From Leeuwenhoekiella nanhaiensis (GTDB lineage: Bacteria > Bacteroidota > Bacteroidia > Flavobacteriales > Flavobacteriaceae), in assembly GCF_002744755.1 (NCBI RefSeq), contig NZ_KZ319289.1, positions 124,001 to 188,000 of the forward strand: 64,000 bases of DNA. Reading direction: 5' to 3'. The translations under genes were made by a program, and so were the position numbers. This document shows positions 49,429-58,937 of this stretch, one piece after another. The notes beneath the pieces are model-generated. The model was given only the letters and a program-made list of their open reading frames with translations, was not told the origin of the DNA and made no database searches. Positions within the stretch are counted from its first letter, which is position 1. The number at the start of each line of letters is the position of its first letter.

Positions 49429-50768
49429 TATCGGTCAAAAGTTAAACGCTGGCCGTAACGCTCATCGTATACCTTAAAGTTTTTGTAAGCCAGTTTTCCG
49501 TTTACAAAGGTGTGCGAAATACGCGATTTAAAGGTGCTTCCTTCAAAAGGAGACCATTTGCATTTATACAAAATGTTTTCTTTAGTCACCGTCCACGGAT
49601 TGTTAAGGTCAACCAGAACCAAATCTGCATGATAGCCGGGTCTTATAAAACCGCGTTTTTCCACATCAAAAAGGATGGCCGGGTTATGGCACATTTTTTC
49701 GACGATTTTCTCCAGGCTTATTTTTTCTTCGTGATACATCTCTAACATCGCCGGAAGCGCGTGCTGAACCAGTGGCCCGCCACTGGGAGCTTTGGTGTAT
49801 ACATTTTGCTTCTCTTTAAGCGTATGAGGGGCGTGATCTGTGGCAATCACATCCAGACGGCCATCGAGTAGAGCTTCCCAAAGCGCATCCTGATCGCTCT
49901 GTGTCTTAACAGCAGGATTCCATTTAATTAAAGTTCCTTTCTCATCGTAATCTGCATCAGAAAACCAAAGATGGTGAATGCATACCTCAGCCGTGATTTT
50001 TTTGTCTTTCAGTGGAATTTTATTGGTAAACAGTTCCATCTCTTTCGCGGTAGAAAGATGGAAAACGTGTAAACGTGCACCGGTTTCTTTTGCCAGAGCA
50101 ATGGCTTTTGAAGAAGACAGGTAACAGGCTTCCTCACTGCGAATAATGGGGTGCATATTGATAGGAATGTCATCACCGTAGCGACCGGTGTAGATTTCCA
50201 TATTCTTACGTATGGTTTCTTCATCTTCGCAATGCACCGAGATCACTAGGTCTGTGCTTTTGAAGATTTCACGCAGTACGTGCTCGTCATCTACCAGCAT
50301 ATTTCCGGTGGAGCTTCCTAGAAATAATTTCAGACCGGCGCAGGCTTTTTTATCGAGCCTCTTGATTTCGTCGAGGTTATCGTTTGTACCCCCAAACATA
50401 AATGAATAGTTAGCATAGGAGCTTTTTGCCGCGATGGCAAACTTCTCCTCCAGCTTCTCTATAGTCGTGGTCTGCGGATTGGTATTAGGCATTTCAATAA
50501 AAGAAGTGATGCCCCCGGCTACTGCTGCTGCAGATTCTGAACCTATATCTGCCTTATGGGTAAGCCCAGGCTCTCTAAAATGCACCTGGTCATCAATCAC
50601 CCCGGGTAACAAATGCCGCCCTTCAGCATCAAAAATGTGCACATCGGGTGATTTTACACTGATGCTGCTGTTAATTTCTTTGATGATGCCATCTTCAATA
50701 TAAACATCCCCATGCGTGATGCTTCCTTCATTTACGATATGTGCATCTTTTATTAAAACTTTTTCCAT
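49428..50768 (-). CDS. pyrC: Dihydroorotase
   Basis: PyrC closes the pyrimidine ring, making dihydroorotate from carbamoyl-aspartate. The 446-residue amidohydrolase has a first metal motif that reads DDQVHFREPG: the first His of the usual HxH is Gln. Other metal and substrate residues are present (SVHCEDE, LHVFHLSTA, ATDHAPHT), with Lys in AGLKLFLG as the likely carbamylated bridge. The substitution occurs in this Bacteroidota branch as I recall it. It is followed by DUF4296 and preceded by the Dpm1-like gene. Confidence 0.9.
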   Translation of the reverse strand: MEKVLIKDAHIVNEGSITHGDVYIEDGIIKEINSSISVKSPDVHIFDAEGRHLLPGVIDDQVHFREPGLTHKADIGSESAAAVAGGITSFIEMPNTNPQTTTIEKLEEKFAIAAKSSYANYSFMFGGTNDNLDEIKRLDKKACAGLKLFLGSSTGNMLVDDEHVLREIFKSTDLVISVHCEDEETIRKNMEIYTGRYGDDIPINMHPIIRSEEACYLSSSKAIALAKETGARLHVFHLSTAKEMELFTNKIPLKDKKITAEVCIHHLWFSDADYDEKGTLIKWNPAVKTQSDQDALWEALLDGRLDVIATDHAPHTLKEKQNVYTKAPSGGPLVQHALPAMLEMYHEEKISLEKIVEKMCHNPAILFDVEKRGFIRPGYHADLVLVDLNNPWTVTKENILYKCKWSPFEGSTFKSRISHTFVNGKLAYKNFKVYDERYGQRLTFDR

Positions 50769-50771
50769 TTC

Positions 50772-51503
50772 TTAGATATCGTAACGTTTAAAAAGACTTT
50801 TCATTTTCATAGTAATTACTCCAAAAACCGCTTCGCTAAAAATGCTGCTGCTCATTTTGCTGGTACCTTTAGTACGGTCTACAAAAATAACAGGAACTTC
50901 GGTAATCTTAAAACCCAGAAGATAGGCTTTAAATTTCATTTCAATCTGAAAGGCATAGCCCACAAATTTGATTTTATCCAGATTGATTTTTTCCAAAACC
51001 CTGCGTTTATAACATATAAATCCGGCTGTTGTATCGGCCACATCCATTCCTGTTATAAACCGCACATATTTAGATGCGATATAAGACATCAAGACCCTAC
51101 CCATAGGCCAGTTGACTACATTCACACCGGTTATATAGCGCGAACCAATTGCCAGATCTGCATCTCCCTTGGCACAGGCATTGTAAAGCCGTACTAAATC
51201 ATTAGGGGCGTGGGAGAAATCTGCATCCATTTCAAATATATACGAGTACTTGCGCTCTAATGCCCACTTAAAGCCGGCAATATAGGCCGTACCCAGGCCA
51301 TTTTTACCGGGTCGTTCTAAAAGGTGTAAGCGATCTATAAACTCTTGCTGCAGACTTTTAACTAAAGTCGCGGTACCATCTGGTGAGTTGTCGTCAACTA
51401 CCAAAACTTCAAAAGCTCTTTGTTGCGCAAATATGTTGCGCACCAGCTTCTCAATATTTTCTGCTTCGTTATAGGTGGGGATTATGACGAGCGAACTTGC
51501 CAT
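50772..51503 (-). CDS. Polyprenol monophosphomannose synthase-like glycosyltransferase (Dpm1 type)
   Basis: The protein has 243 residues, GT2 fold: VDDNSPDGTATL, then FEMDADFSHAPNDL with the DxD metal motif, and the RRVLEK region. It has no C-terminal membrane helices. Dpm1-like enzymes make polyprenyl-phosphate-mannose. Upstream of pyrC with a three-base gap; a -7 element lies 18 bases before its start. Confidence 0.87.
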   Translation of the reverse strand: MASSLVIIPTYNEAENIEKLVRNIFAQQRAFEVLVVDDNSPDGTATLVKSLQQEFIDRLHLLERPGKNGLGTAYIAGFKWALERKYSYIFEMDADFSHAPNDLVRLYNACAKGDADLAIGSRYITGVNVVNWPMGRVLMSYIASKYVRFITGMDVADTTAGFICYKRRVLEKINLDKIKFVGYAFQIEMKFKAYLLGFKITEVPVIFVDRTKGTSKMSSSIFSEAVFGVITMKMKSLFKRYDI

Positions 51504-51520
51504 CTAAAGTGATTTAAGCG

Positions 51521-51528
51521 CAAATGTA
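51521..51528 (-). promoter_or_regulatory. -7 element upstream of the Dpm1-like gene
   Basis: The minus strand reads TACATTTG, 17 bases before the ATG at 51503; it could drive the Dpm1-pyrC-DUF4296 run. Confidence 0.5.
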
Positions 51529-51608
51529 CTTATTTTGAATATTAATAATGGAGGTCTGAGGCCAAACTCTGTGTTTTATGCTAATTTTAACCTCTCAAAA
51601 AACGCGAC

Positions 51609-52274
51609 GTGCAGGCAATAGAGCGAAGCTTAGTAAGTAACGATTGGATCACCCTGGTATTGGTGGGTTGCCTGGTGCTGATTGCTGCTGCCCGAGTGGC
51701 CTACGAATCAAAATTTGTAGATTTCAGCGAACTGCCTCTCAACGAGAAATACCTGCTTAAATCCAGTAAAGACATTCAGTTTGAGCACCCGTTTAATCTG
51801 ATCTTATTTACTATACAATTCTTATCTGTGTCGCTTTTTCTTTTTCTGGTGGCTCAGAAATATGAAATGCTTAATTCAGTAAGTCCGCTGGTGGGGTACA
51901 TCAGGATCGCTTTAGTATATGTCGTTTTTGTGTCGCTTAAGTTTTTTACAGAGCGTACTCTGGGCGTTCTTTTTAAAGGCGAAGATCATCTTAATGCCTA
52001 TCAGTTTTACAAGCTGAGTTACCGCAGTTATTTTGCCCTTTTATTAATCCCCATAAATGCACTTTTTGTTTATGCCCTGGAACCTTCTCTTTTGGTTCTT
52101 CAAATCATTATAAGTGTGTTTTTAATACTTAACTTAATCAGTCTTTTCAATACGTTGCGGAGGTATGAAAAGTTGATTTTAAATAACCTGTTTTATTTTA
52201 TTTTGTACCTTTGCGCTCTTGAAATCGCACCCTACTTCATTTTATATAAGCTATTTAGTGAAATGGTGCGCTAA
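51609..52274 (+). CDS. DUF4271 membrane protein
   Basis: The protein has 221 residues with about six membrane helices: LVLVGCLVLIAAARVAYESKF, NLILFTIQFLSVSLFLFLVA and later segments. FSELPLNEKYL and FYKLSYRSYFALLLIP are DUF4271-like. Function unknown. The start is GTG 51609. The hemD gene begins 11 bases after its stop, so they are probably cotranscribed. Confidence 0.8.
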   Translation: MQAIERSLVSNDWITLVLVGCLVLIAAARVAYESKFVDFSELPLNEKYLLKSSKDIQFEHPFNLILFTIQFLSVSLFLFLVAQKYEMLNSVSPLVGYIRIALVYVVFVSLKFFTERTLGVLFKGEDHLNAYQFYKLSYRSYFALLLIPINALFVYALEPSLLVLQIIISVFLILNLISLFNTLRRYEKLILNNLFYFILYLCALEIAPYFILYKLFSEMVR

Positions 52275-52285
52275 AAACTATTAGA

Positions 52286-53041
52286 ATGTCTATGAAAGTG
52301 AAAACTATTTTGGTTTCACAACCAGAACCAAAGGTTGAAAATTCTCCCTACTTTGAGTTACAGGAAAAGAAAAAGGTAAAAGTTGATTTTATTCCTTTCA
52401 TCCACGTCGAAGGGGTCTCAGGCAAAGAAGTTAGACATCAAAAAATAGACCTGAATAAATACACGGCGATTATACTTACCAGCCGTAATGCGGTAGACAA
52501 TTTTTTCAGGATTGCAGAAGAAATGCGCTATAAAGTGCCCGATACCCTGAAGTATTTCTGTCAGAGTGAGGCCGTGGCCTATTACCTGCAAAAATATGTG
52601 GTGTATCGCAAGCGAAAAATCTATGTAGGGAAACGCACCTTTACAGAACTTGGGCCTACGCTTAAGAAGTATAAGAATGAGAAGTTTTTGCTTCCATCTT
52701 CAGACATATTAAAACCCGAAGTTCCTAAAGTACTTGAAGAATTGAATCTGAATTGGGAACGGGGTATTTTTTACCGAACCGTTACCAGTGATTTGTCGCA
52801 CCTTAAAGATGTGACTTATGATATTCTGGTTTTCTTTAGTCCAAGTGGTATCAAATCTTTATTTGAAAATTTCCCGGACTTTAAGCAAAACGATACTCGG
52901 ATCGCGGTTTTTGGGAATTCTACCGTTCGTGCCGTTGAAGAAGCCGGTCTTAAAGTAAACATTATGGCCCCTACACCAGAAACGCCTTCCATGACTATGG
53001 CTTTAGAAAAGTATATAGACGAGGTAAACAATAAAAAATAG
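52286..53041 (+). CDS. hemD: Uroporphyrinogen-III synthase
   Basis: HemD closes the tetrapyrrole ring for heme synthesis. The 251-residue protein shows the two-lobed pattern ILVSQPEP, ILTSRNAVDNFF, VGKRTFTEL, FLLPSSD and LVFFSPSGIKSLF. Sequence conservation in this family is low, but these blocks fit. It is followed by a bidirectional terminator. Confidence 0.88.
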   Translation: MSMKVKTILVSQPEPKVENSPYFELQEKKKVKVDFIPFIHVEGVSGKEVRHQKIDLNKYTAIILTSRNAVDNFFRIAEEMRYKVPDTLKYFCQSEAVAYYLQKYVVYRKRKIYVGKRTFTELGPTLKKYKNEKFLLPSSDILKPEVPKVLEELNLNWERGIFYRTVTSDLSHLKDVTYDILVFFSPSGIKSLFENFPDFKQNDTRIAVFGNSTVRAVEEAGLKVNIMAPTPETPSMTMALEKYIDEVNNKK

Positions 53042-53061
53042 GGAACTCAACATCCTAAAAT

Positions 53062-53102
53062 AAAAAAGACCGTTCAGAATTTCTGAACGGTCTTTTTTTT
53101 GT
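53062..53102. terminator. Bidirectional terminator between hemD and pckA
   Basis: AAAAAAGACCGTTCAGAA pairs perfectly with TTCTGAACGGTCTTTTTT (53062-53079 with 53080-53097), giving A and T tracts on both sides. Confidence 0.93.
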
Positions 53103-53115
53103 TTGTCTACGCTGT

Positions 53116-54726
53116 CTAGCCCAAGGGTGGTTGCCCTGCCATAATCTCTTCACTGGCGTAAGCTTCAAATTTTTTAAAGTTATTCTTAAATGCTGCAGCG
53201 AGTTTGTGGGCTGTTTTATAATAACCCTCATCGTTATTCCAGGTTTGTCGCGGACTCAAAACACTATTAGGAACTCCTGGGCAGGTGCGAGGCTGCGCAA
53301 CTCCAAAAACGGAGTGAATGTGATAATTCTCGTGGGTTACTTCGCCTAAAGCTCCGCTCAAAGCGGCATTAATCATCGCCCGGGTATATTTTAAAGCCAT
53401 ACGCTTGCCTATTCCGTAAGGCCCGCCGGTCCAGCCGGTATTGATGAGCCAAACATTTACACCGGCTTCTTTCATCTTATCGCTGAGCATTTCAGCATAA
53501 ACGGTAGGATGGAGCGGCATAAAGGGAGCGCCAAAACAAGCTGAAAACGAAGGCACGGGTTCGTTGACTCCGGCTTCGGTACCTGCCACTTTTGCGGTGT
53601 AACCGCTTATAAAATGATAAGCAGCCTGTCCCGGAGTCAATTTGGAAATAGGAGGCAGAACGCCAAAGGCATCGGCAGTCAGGAAAAAGATATTCTTTGG
53701 GTTTTTACCGATTGAAGGTGACTGAATGTTGCTGATGTGGTGAATGGGATAACTGACCCGTGTATTTTGTGTGATTGACGTGTCGCTAAAATCTACTTCG
53801 CCATCAGCATCTAACACTACATTTTCAAGCAGGGCACCGGCTGTAATCGCATTAAATATGTCTGGTTCCTGCTCTTCAGAAAGGTTTATCACTTTGGCAT
53901 AACAACCGCCTTCGAAATTGAATATGGTATTGTCTGGTGTCCAGCCGTGCTCGTCATCGCCTATAAGCTTGCGATCGGGATCTGCGCTCAGTGTGGTTTT
54001 TCCGGTGCCCGAAAGTCCGAAAAAGACCGCGGTTTCCCCATTTTCACCCACATTAGCCGAGCAGTGCATGGGTAGGGTTTCCTGTGTTACCGGCAATAGA
54101 AAGTTAAGTACCGAAAAGATACTTTTTTTGATTTCGCCTGTATAGCCGGTACCGCCTATCAAAACGGTCTTCTCTTCAAAGCTGATGATGGCAAAATTTT
54201 CCTGACGCGTGCCGTCAAGCTCAGGATTTGCTTTAAATCCGGGAGCATTAAGAATGAGCCAGTCTTCTTTGAAGTTATCGAGTTCTGCTTCGGTAGGACG
54301 CAGAAACATATTATAAGCAAATAAATTTGACCAGGCATTCTCGTTGATTACACGAATACCTATGCGGTAACGGGCATCAGCGCAGGCAAATGCGTCGCGC
54401 ACAAAAAGATTTCGGTCTGAAAGGTAGGTGAGCATCCGCTTACGCAGCTGCTCAAATTTGGTCTTATCAAATGGGATGTTGATTTCTCCCCACCAAACCT
54501 GATCCCGGGTATGCTCATCAATGACGATAAATCGGTCTTTTGGAGACCTTCCGGTAAAAGTACCGGTATTGATCGCAAGTGCACCGGTTGAGGTGGTTGT
54601 TCCCTGACCATTTTCTACACAAATAGCGTGTAGCTCTTCGGGGTCAAGTTGATAAGCGATTGTTGCATTTTTGATTCCGTATTGCGACAACGAAATCGTT
54701 TTCGTAAATAGGGCAGATAAAGCCAT
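53116..54726 (-). CDS. pckA: Phosphoenolpyruvate carboxykinase (ATP)
   Basis: PckA makes PEP from oxaloacetate, the entry step of gluconeogenesis. The 536-residue protein shows TGRSPKDRF, the kinase-1a P-loop GLSGTGKTTLSADP, the metal-binding DDEHGW and the ATP-binding RMALKYTRAM. ATG 54726 (MALSALFTK) is preferred to an in-frame TTG/ATG upstream. Stands alone. Confidence 0.96.
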   Translation of the reverse strand: MALSALFTKTISLSQYGIKNATIAYQLDPEELHAICVENGQGTTTSTGALAINTGTFTGRSPKDRFIVIDEHTRDQVWWGEINIPFDKTKFEQLRKRMLTYLSDRNLFVRDAFACADARYRIGIRVINENAWSNLFAYNMFLRPTEAELDNFKEDWLILNAPGFKANPELDGTRQENFAIISFEEKTVLIGGTGYTGEIKKSIFSVLNFLLPVTQETLPMHCSANVGENGETAVFFGLSGTGKTTLSADPDRKLIGDDEHGWTPDNTIFNFEGGCYAKVINLSEEQEPDIFNAITAGALLENVVLDADGEVDFSDTSITQNTRVSYPIHHISNIQSPSIGKNPKNIFFLTADAFGVLPPISKLTPGQAAYHFISGYTAKVAGTEAGVNEPVPSFSACFGAPFMPLHPTVYAEMLSDKMKEAGVNVWLINTGWTGGPYGIGKRMALKYTRAMINAALSGALGEVTHENYHIHSVFGVAQPRTCPGVPNSVLSPRQTWNNDEGYYKTAHKLAAAFKNNFKKFEAYASEEIMAGQPPLG

Positions 54727-54797
54727 AAAATTGAATTTTTGATAAATACACCGCAAAACTACGGTAATAATAAATTCAATTTTCTAATTTTAACTAA

Positions 54798-55184
54798 TTA
54801 TTTTGTGAATCTGATAAAGTTGAACACCAGTAATGCCCAGCCCGCAATTAGCAAGGCTCCGCCTATGGGAGTCACCCATGCAATAGCACTAATATCGATA
54901 CCGGTAAGTGGTCTTGTGGTGAGCAAATAGATGGAACCGCTGAAGAGCAAAATACCACTTAGCAACAGGTAAAAAAGTGCTTTTAAAGCTTTCTGCGATA
55001 GTGAAAAGCTTGCAGCCGCAAGAAGCATGAGTAGGGCGTGATACATCTGGTAGCGCACACCGGTTTCAAACGAGTTTAGAGCCTCGGGAGTTAGGCTTTC
55101 TTTTAGTCCGTGAGCACCAAAGGCACCAAAGATGACAGCAAGAAGACCTAAGATAGAACCGGTAATGAGCATATTCTTTTTCAT
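54798..55184 (-). CDS. DUF423 (YgdD-like) membrane protein
   Basis: The protein has 128 residues and four membrane helices. GSILGLLAVIFGAFGAHGLKESL at the start and RPLTGIDISAIAWVTPIGGALLIAGWALL near the end are typical DUF423. Function unknown. The -7-like TATTTTTG on the minus strand (55318-55325) is over 100 bases upstream. Confidence 0.88.
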   Translation of the reverse strand: MKKNMLITGSILGLLAVIFGAFGAHGLKESLTPEALNSFETGVRYQMYHALLMLLAAASFSLSQKALKALFYLLLSGILLFSGSIYLLTTRPLTGIDISAIAWVTPIGGALLIAGWALLVFNFIRFTK

Positions 55185-55335
55185 GTATCACAAAGCGTTA
55201 ATGCAATTGCAGCTGAATACTACTGAAGATACTTATTCAAAAACCTGATTTAAAGCTTCACAGAATGCTTATGAAACATCCATTTTATGCAGTGCAATTG
55301 TGTAAATTAAACTTTGGCAAAAATACTACATTCCT

Positions 55336-56700
55336 ATGCGAAAAATCTTAATAATCGGTGCCGGAAAGTCAACCGCCCAACTCATAAAATACCTTTCCCA
55401 TAAATCTCAGGAGCAGCAATTACACCTGGTAGTAGCAGATCGCGATTTGCAACAGGCGACTAAAGCCTGCGCGTCACACCCCAATACCGAGGCGGTAGAG
55501 CTCAATATTGACGATGCGGCAGCACGGCAACAGTTTATTCTGGAAGCGCATCTGGTCATTAGTATGTTGCCCGCGGCCCTGCACATTGAGGTTGCCCGCG
55601 ATTGCCTGAAATTTGGTAAAAACATGGTTACCGCTTCCTATATAAGTGATGCGATGCTGAGTTTGGATGCCGAGGTAAAAGCCAAAGGCCTAATTTTTAT
55701 GAATGAGATAGGTCTTGACCCGGGTATTGATCATATGAGCGCGATGCAGGTGATAGACCGCATACGCGATGCCGGTGGCAGGATGTTACTTTTTGAATCT
55801 TTTTGTGGCGGTCTGGTCGCTCCCCAAAGCGATACCAACCTGTGGAATTACAAATTTACCTGGAACCCGCGAAATGTAGTGCTTGCGGGGCAGGGTGGCG
55901 CTGCGGAATTTATTCAGGAAGGAACCTACAAATACATCCCGTATCACCGTCTGTTTAGACGCACCGAATTTCTGGATGTGGAAGGCTACGGGAGATTTGA
56001 AGCCTATGCCAATCGCAATTCGCTTAAATACCGAAGCATTTATGGGCTGGATGCTATTTTGACTTTATACCGCGGCACCATTCGACGGGTTGGTTTCTCA
56101 CGTGCCTGGAATCTGTTTGTTCAACTTGGGATGACGGATGACAGCTACACGCTTCAGGATACCGAAACCATGTCGTACCGCGAGTTTACCAATCTTTTTC
56201 TGCCGTATTCACCTACCGATTCCGTTGAGCTGAAACTAAGACATGGCCTGAAGATAGACCAGGACGATTTGTTGTGGGATAAATTGCTCGAACTCGATCT
56301 GTTTAACGATCATAAACAGTTGGGATTGAAGAATGCGAGCCCCGCGCAATGCCTGCAGCGCATTCTCGAAGACCAGTGGACGCTCGCTCCCGAGGATAAA
56401 GACATGATCGTGATGTACCACAAGTTTGGGTACGAACTCAACGGAGAGAAAAAACAGATAGATGCTACAATGGTTCTGGAGGGTGAAAATCAAACCTACA
56501 CCGCTATGGCTAAAACGGTGGGTTTACCGGTGGGCATTGCGGCGCTTAAAATTTTGGATGGGAAAATCACCAAACCCGGTGTACAACTGCCTATTGACCG
56601 TGAAGTTTACGAACCCATTCTTGACGAACTCACCCAATACGGGATTCATTTTAAAGAATACGAGGTTCCGTATTTAGGTTACAATCCGCATCATCAGTAG
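55336..56700 (+). CDS. Saccharopine dehydrogenase family protein
   Basis: The protein has 454 residues: an N-terminal Rossmann domain (MRKILIIGAGKSTAQLIKYLS) and a saccharopine-dehydrogenase C-terminal domain (EIGLDPGIDHMSAMQVIDRI, FCGGLVAP, YKFTWNPRNVVLAGQGGAAEF). In fungi and animals this activity belongs to lysine metabolism; the Bacteroidota branch is similar to the LYS9/AASS half. An Lrp regulator follows on the same strand, supporting an amino-acid role. Substrate not shown. Confidence 0.88.
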   Translation: MRKILIIGAGKSTAQLIKYLSHKSQEQQLHLVVADRDLQQATKACASHPNTEAVELNIDDAAARQQFILEAHLVISMLPAALHIEVARDCLKFGKNMVTASYISDAMLSLDAEVKAKGLIFMNEIGLDPGIDHMSAMQVIDRIRDAGGRMLLFESFCGGLVAPQSDTNLWNYKFTWNPRNVVLAGQGGAAEFIQEGTYKYIPYHRLFRRTEFLDVEGYGRFEAYANRNSLKYRSIYGLDAILTLYRGTIRRVGFSRAWNLFVQLGMTDDSYTLQDTETMSYREFTNLFLPYSPTDSVELKLRHGLKIDQDDLLWDKLLELDLFNDHKQLGLKNASPAQCLQRILEDQWTLAPEDKDMIVMYHKFGYELNGEKKQIDATMVLEGENQTYTAMAKTVGLPVGIAALKILDGKITKPGVQLPIDREVYEPILDELTQYGIHFKEYEVPYLGYNPHHQ

Positions 56701-56798
56701 GTTTATGGCTTAATGACTGAAGTGTTTTTGGGTCTTAAGATGTTATTTAGTTAGTTTATTGTCTATTTTAGTTTCAAATATCAATTTAAAATCATCAG

Positions 56799-57269
56799 AT
56801 GAAAGTTGTAAACGAAGAAATCGCGATAGACGGTATTGATAAAATCATTTTGCGTGAGCTGATGACCGATGCCCGTAAGCCCATTCTGGAAATCGCCCGT
56901 AAAGTAGGAATATCGGGAGCGGCAATTCATCAACGCCTGCGCAAGCTTGAAAAGGCCAAACTCATCACGGGTTCGCGTTTTATCATCGATCCGAAAATAT
57001 TAGGCTACAACACGATGGCGTTTATTGGCATTTACCTGGACCGCGCGGTGAGCAACCCCAAAGCGGTAAAGCAACTCGAAGAAATTCCAGAAGTTATAGA
57101 ATGCCATTACACCACCGGTAACTGGTCTATTTTTATCAAGATTCTGTGTAAAAATAACGAGCATTTGATGCACCTGCTCAACAAGAAAATTCAGGCGATT
57201 GATGGGGTTTCCCGTACAGAAACTTTTATTTCACTGAATCAGCAGATCGAAAGGCAGATTCAGGTATGA
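56799..57269 (+). CDS. Lrp/AsnC family transcriptional regulator
   Basis: The protein has 156 residues: an N-terminal helix-turn-helix (DKIILRELMTDARKPILEIARKVGISGAAIHQRLRKLEKAKLI) and a C-terminal RAM ligand domain (AFIGIYLDRAV ... IECHYTTGNWSIFIKILCKNNEHLMHLL). It probably senses an amino acid, perhaps one linked to the adjacent saccharopine-dehydrogenase gene. Its stop overlaps the next gene in ATGA. Confidence 0.92.
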   Translation: MKVVNEEIAIDGIDKIILRELMTDARKPILEIARKVGISGAAIHQRLRKLEKAKLITGSRFIIDPKILGYNTMAFIGIYLDRAVSNPKAVKQLEEIPEVIECHYTTGNWSIFIKILCKNNEHLMHLLNKKIQAIDGVSRTETFISLNQQIERQIQV

Positions 57270-57679
57270 TTGAAAGCTTAACTCCTGAAGAGATTCAAAA
57301 CTTGTTCGATTACGAGTGTGTTGAGGTAGAGGAAGAATCATTTGAAGAATTTAAGCTTCGATACGAAGGTTTTGGGTCTGATTTTTATCAATTTCTATCC
57401 ATCAAGTATCCTTTAATTTTCCACTGCTTGCGATTTTATAAGGCAGTAAGGCCTACAGGGAAATGTTCGGGAATTATGAATATAGCTAATACTAAAGACA
57501 GCTATGCTCACTTTTTATTTAAAAATTTTGCGCTCGTAATTGGGTTAGATCCTGAGACACCTCAAATTTCTATTCATAATTATAAATCTGGAATCGAAGT
57601 CGGTTACTGGAGCGAAAAACCCTTTGAAGAATTAAATGCATTTATCGAAAATGAGGTAATGCCCATTTTTAAAAACTAA
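57266..57679 (+). CDS. Protein of unknown function coupled to the Lrp gene
   Basis: The protein has 137 residues, acidic and soluble, with no signal. Segments such as FEEFKLRYEGFGSDFYQFLSIKYPLIFHCLRFYKAV and SGIEVGYWSEKPFEELNAFIENEVMPIF are not recognised. Its start overlaps the Lrp stop by four bases, so translation is coupled. It is AT-rich. A terminator follows directly. Confidence 0.65.
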   Translation: MIESLTPEEIQNLFDYECVEVEEESFEEFKLRYEGFGSDFYQFLSIKYPLIFHCLRFYKAVRPTGKCSGIMNIANTKDSYAHFLFKNFALVIGLDPETPQISIHNYKSGIEVGYWSEKPFEELNAFIENEVMPIFKN

Positions 57680-57718
57680 AAAACCCGGTGCTTCCTAACC
57701 AAAAGCATCCGGGTTTTC
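57679..57718 (+). terminator. Terminator of the Lrp-57266 transcript
   Basis: AAACCCGGTGCTT pairs with AAGCATCCGGGTTT with one bulge around CCTAACCAA, followed by T. Confidence 0.85.
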
Positions 57719-57798
57719 CAACTTAACTAACCAACCAATTATGAACACTCATTAAGTCGGTTATATACTTTTTTACTTACACGATTTTTCAAAATTTT

Positions 57799-58776
57799 TT
57801 ACAGCACCATCAGATTGCAGCCGCGCACGTCTGAAGCGTCAAAACGACCCAGGATTTCGAAGTGAGTATCGTCTGTTTTTTTTCCTAAATCCTGCGTAGC
57901 GATAAAGGGGCAGGAGTAGTGATTGGCAAGGTCGATCACGTTTATGCCGCCGGTTTTTCCGGGTTCAACCAGTTGCAGCGCATCTTCGGTATCGCGCATA
58001 TAAATCTGCATCCAGGGAGGCAGGGTAAAAATCCCGTTTCCGGCAGAGTAGCCCTGAGAAAGCAGCTCGGTCATCCCATACTCACTGTGTATGGCATCTA
58101 CACCAAAACCTTCCTTCAAAATGGCGTGTAATTCTTCGCGTATGAGTTCTTTTCGGCGGCCTTTCATCCCTCCGGTTTCCATAACAATGCTATGCTTCAG
58201 CTTAAAATCATATTGCTCCACCAGATCAAGCAGTGCAAAAGAGACTCCTATAAGCAGCACTTTTTCGCCGGCGGCGTCTAAAACGCTAAGCTTTTCGCTT
58301 AAAGCTTCATAATTATTGAGGTAAAATCCGCTATTGGGCTTGTTACTGTCCTGAATAAGCCGGTCAACCATATAAATAAGCGAAGAACCGGTGCGCTCCA
58401 GGTATGCAGGCAGCAGGGCAAGAATGGTATAATCTTTTACATCGCCGTAATGCAGTTTAAAGCTTTCGCGAAAGCTTTGCTCGTAAAGTTTGAGATCAAC
58501 CACATGATGTTTACTGGTGATGCTGCCGGTGGTGCCACTGCTGGTAAAAATAGTTTGTACCGGGTTTTCTGAAGCCGTAATGGTAAATTCTTTAAAAAAC
58601 TGAATAGGTAAAAACGGAATATCTTCCGGCCGCGTAACCGCTTCCGGTTTGACGTTGAGATGCTCGCAAAACTGACGGTAAACCGGGTTGTGCTCCCATT
58701 GATACTGGAAGGATTGAAGCGCAGCCAGATTAAATTGCGCAGGGGTTTTTATGTCAAAAATGCGTTGGGGCAGCAT
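57799..58776 (-). CDS. LuxE-like acyl-protein synthetase / ANL-type acyl transferase
   Basis: The protein has 325 residues. TIFTSSGTTGSITSKHHV (near residue 78) is the P-loop-like acyl-adenylate motif, with METGGMKGRRKELIREEL, SEYGMTELLSQGYS and DLGKKTDDTHFEILGRFDASDVRGCN at the C-terminus. LuxE itself activates fatty acids for bioluminescence; no lux genes are near, so this is a general acyl-activating homologue with unknown acceptor. A -7 element (58794-58801) lies 18 bases before its start. Confidence 0.82.
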   Translation of the reverse strand: MLPQRIFDIKTPAQFNLAALQSFQYQWEHNPVYRQFCEHLNVKPEAVTRPEDIPFLPIQFFKEFTITASENPVQTIFTSSGTTGSITSKHHVVDLKLYEQSFRESFKLHYGDVKDYTILALLPAYLERTGSSLIYMVDRLIQDSNKPNSGFYLNNYEALSEKLSVLDAAGEKVLLIGVSFALLDLVEQYDFKLKHSIVMETGGMKGRRKELIREELHAILKEGFGVDAIHSEYGMTELLSQGYSAGNGIFTLPPWMQIYMRDTEDALQLVEPGKTGGINVIDLANHYSCPFIATQDLGKKTDDTHFEILGRFDASDVRGCNLMVL

Positions 58777-58793
58777 AGGCTAAAATAGGACTG

Positions 58794-58801
58794 CAAAGGT
58801 A
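58794..58801 (-). promoter_or_regulatory. -7 element of the LuxE-like gene
   Basis: The minus strand reads TACCTTTG, 17 bases before the ATG at 58776. No clear -33 element. Confidence 0.5.
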
Positions 58802-58937
58802 TTTAAATTGAAAAGCATTCGAACATTTATTATTTTTAAACAAACTGTTATTTTATTTTAATGTTACCAAATTTTACAAGCCGCGTGCAGCCCGATTTAA
58901 AACTTATCTTTACGGCTACATTAAATCTTTTATACTG

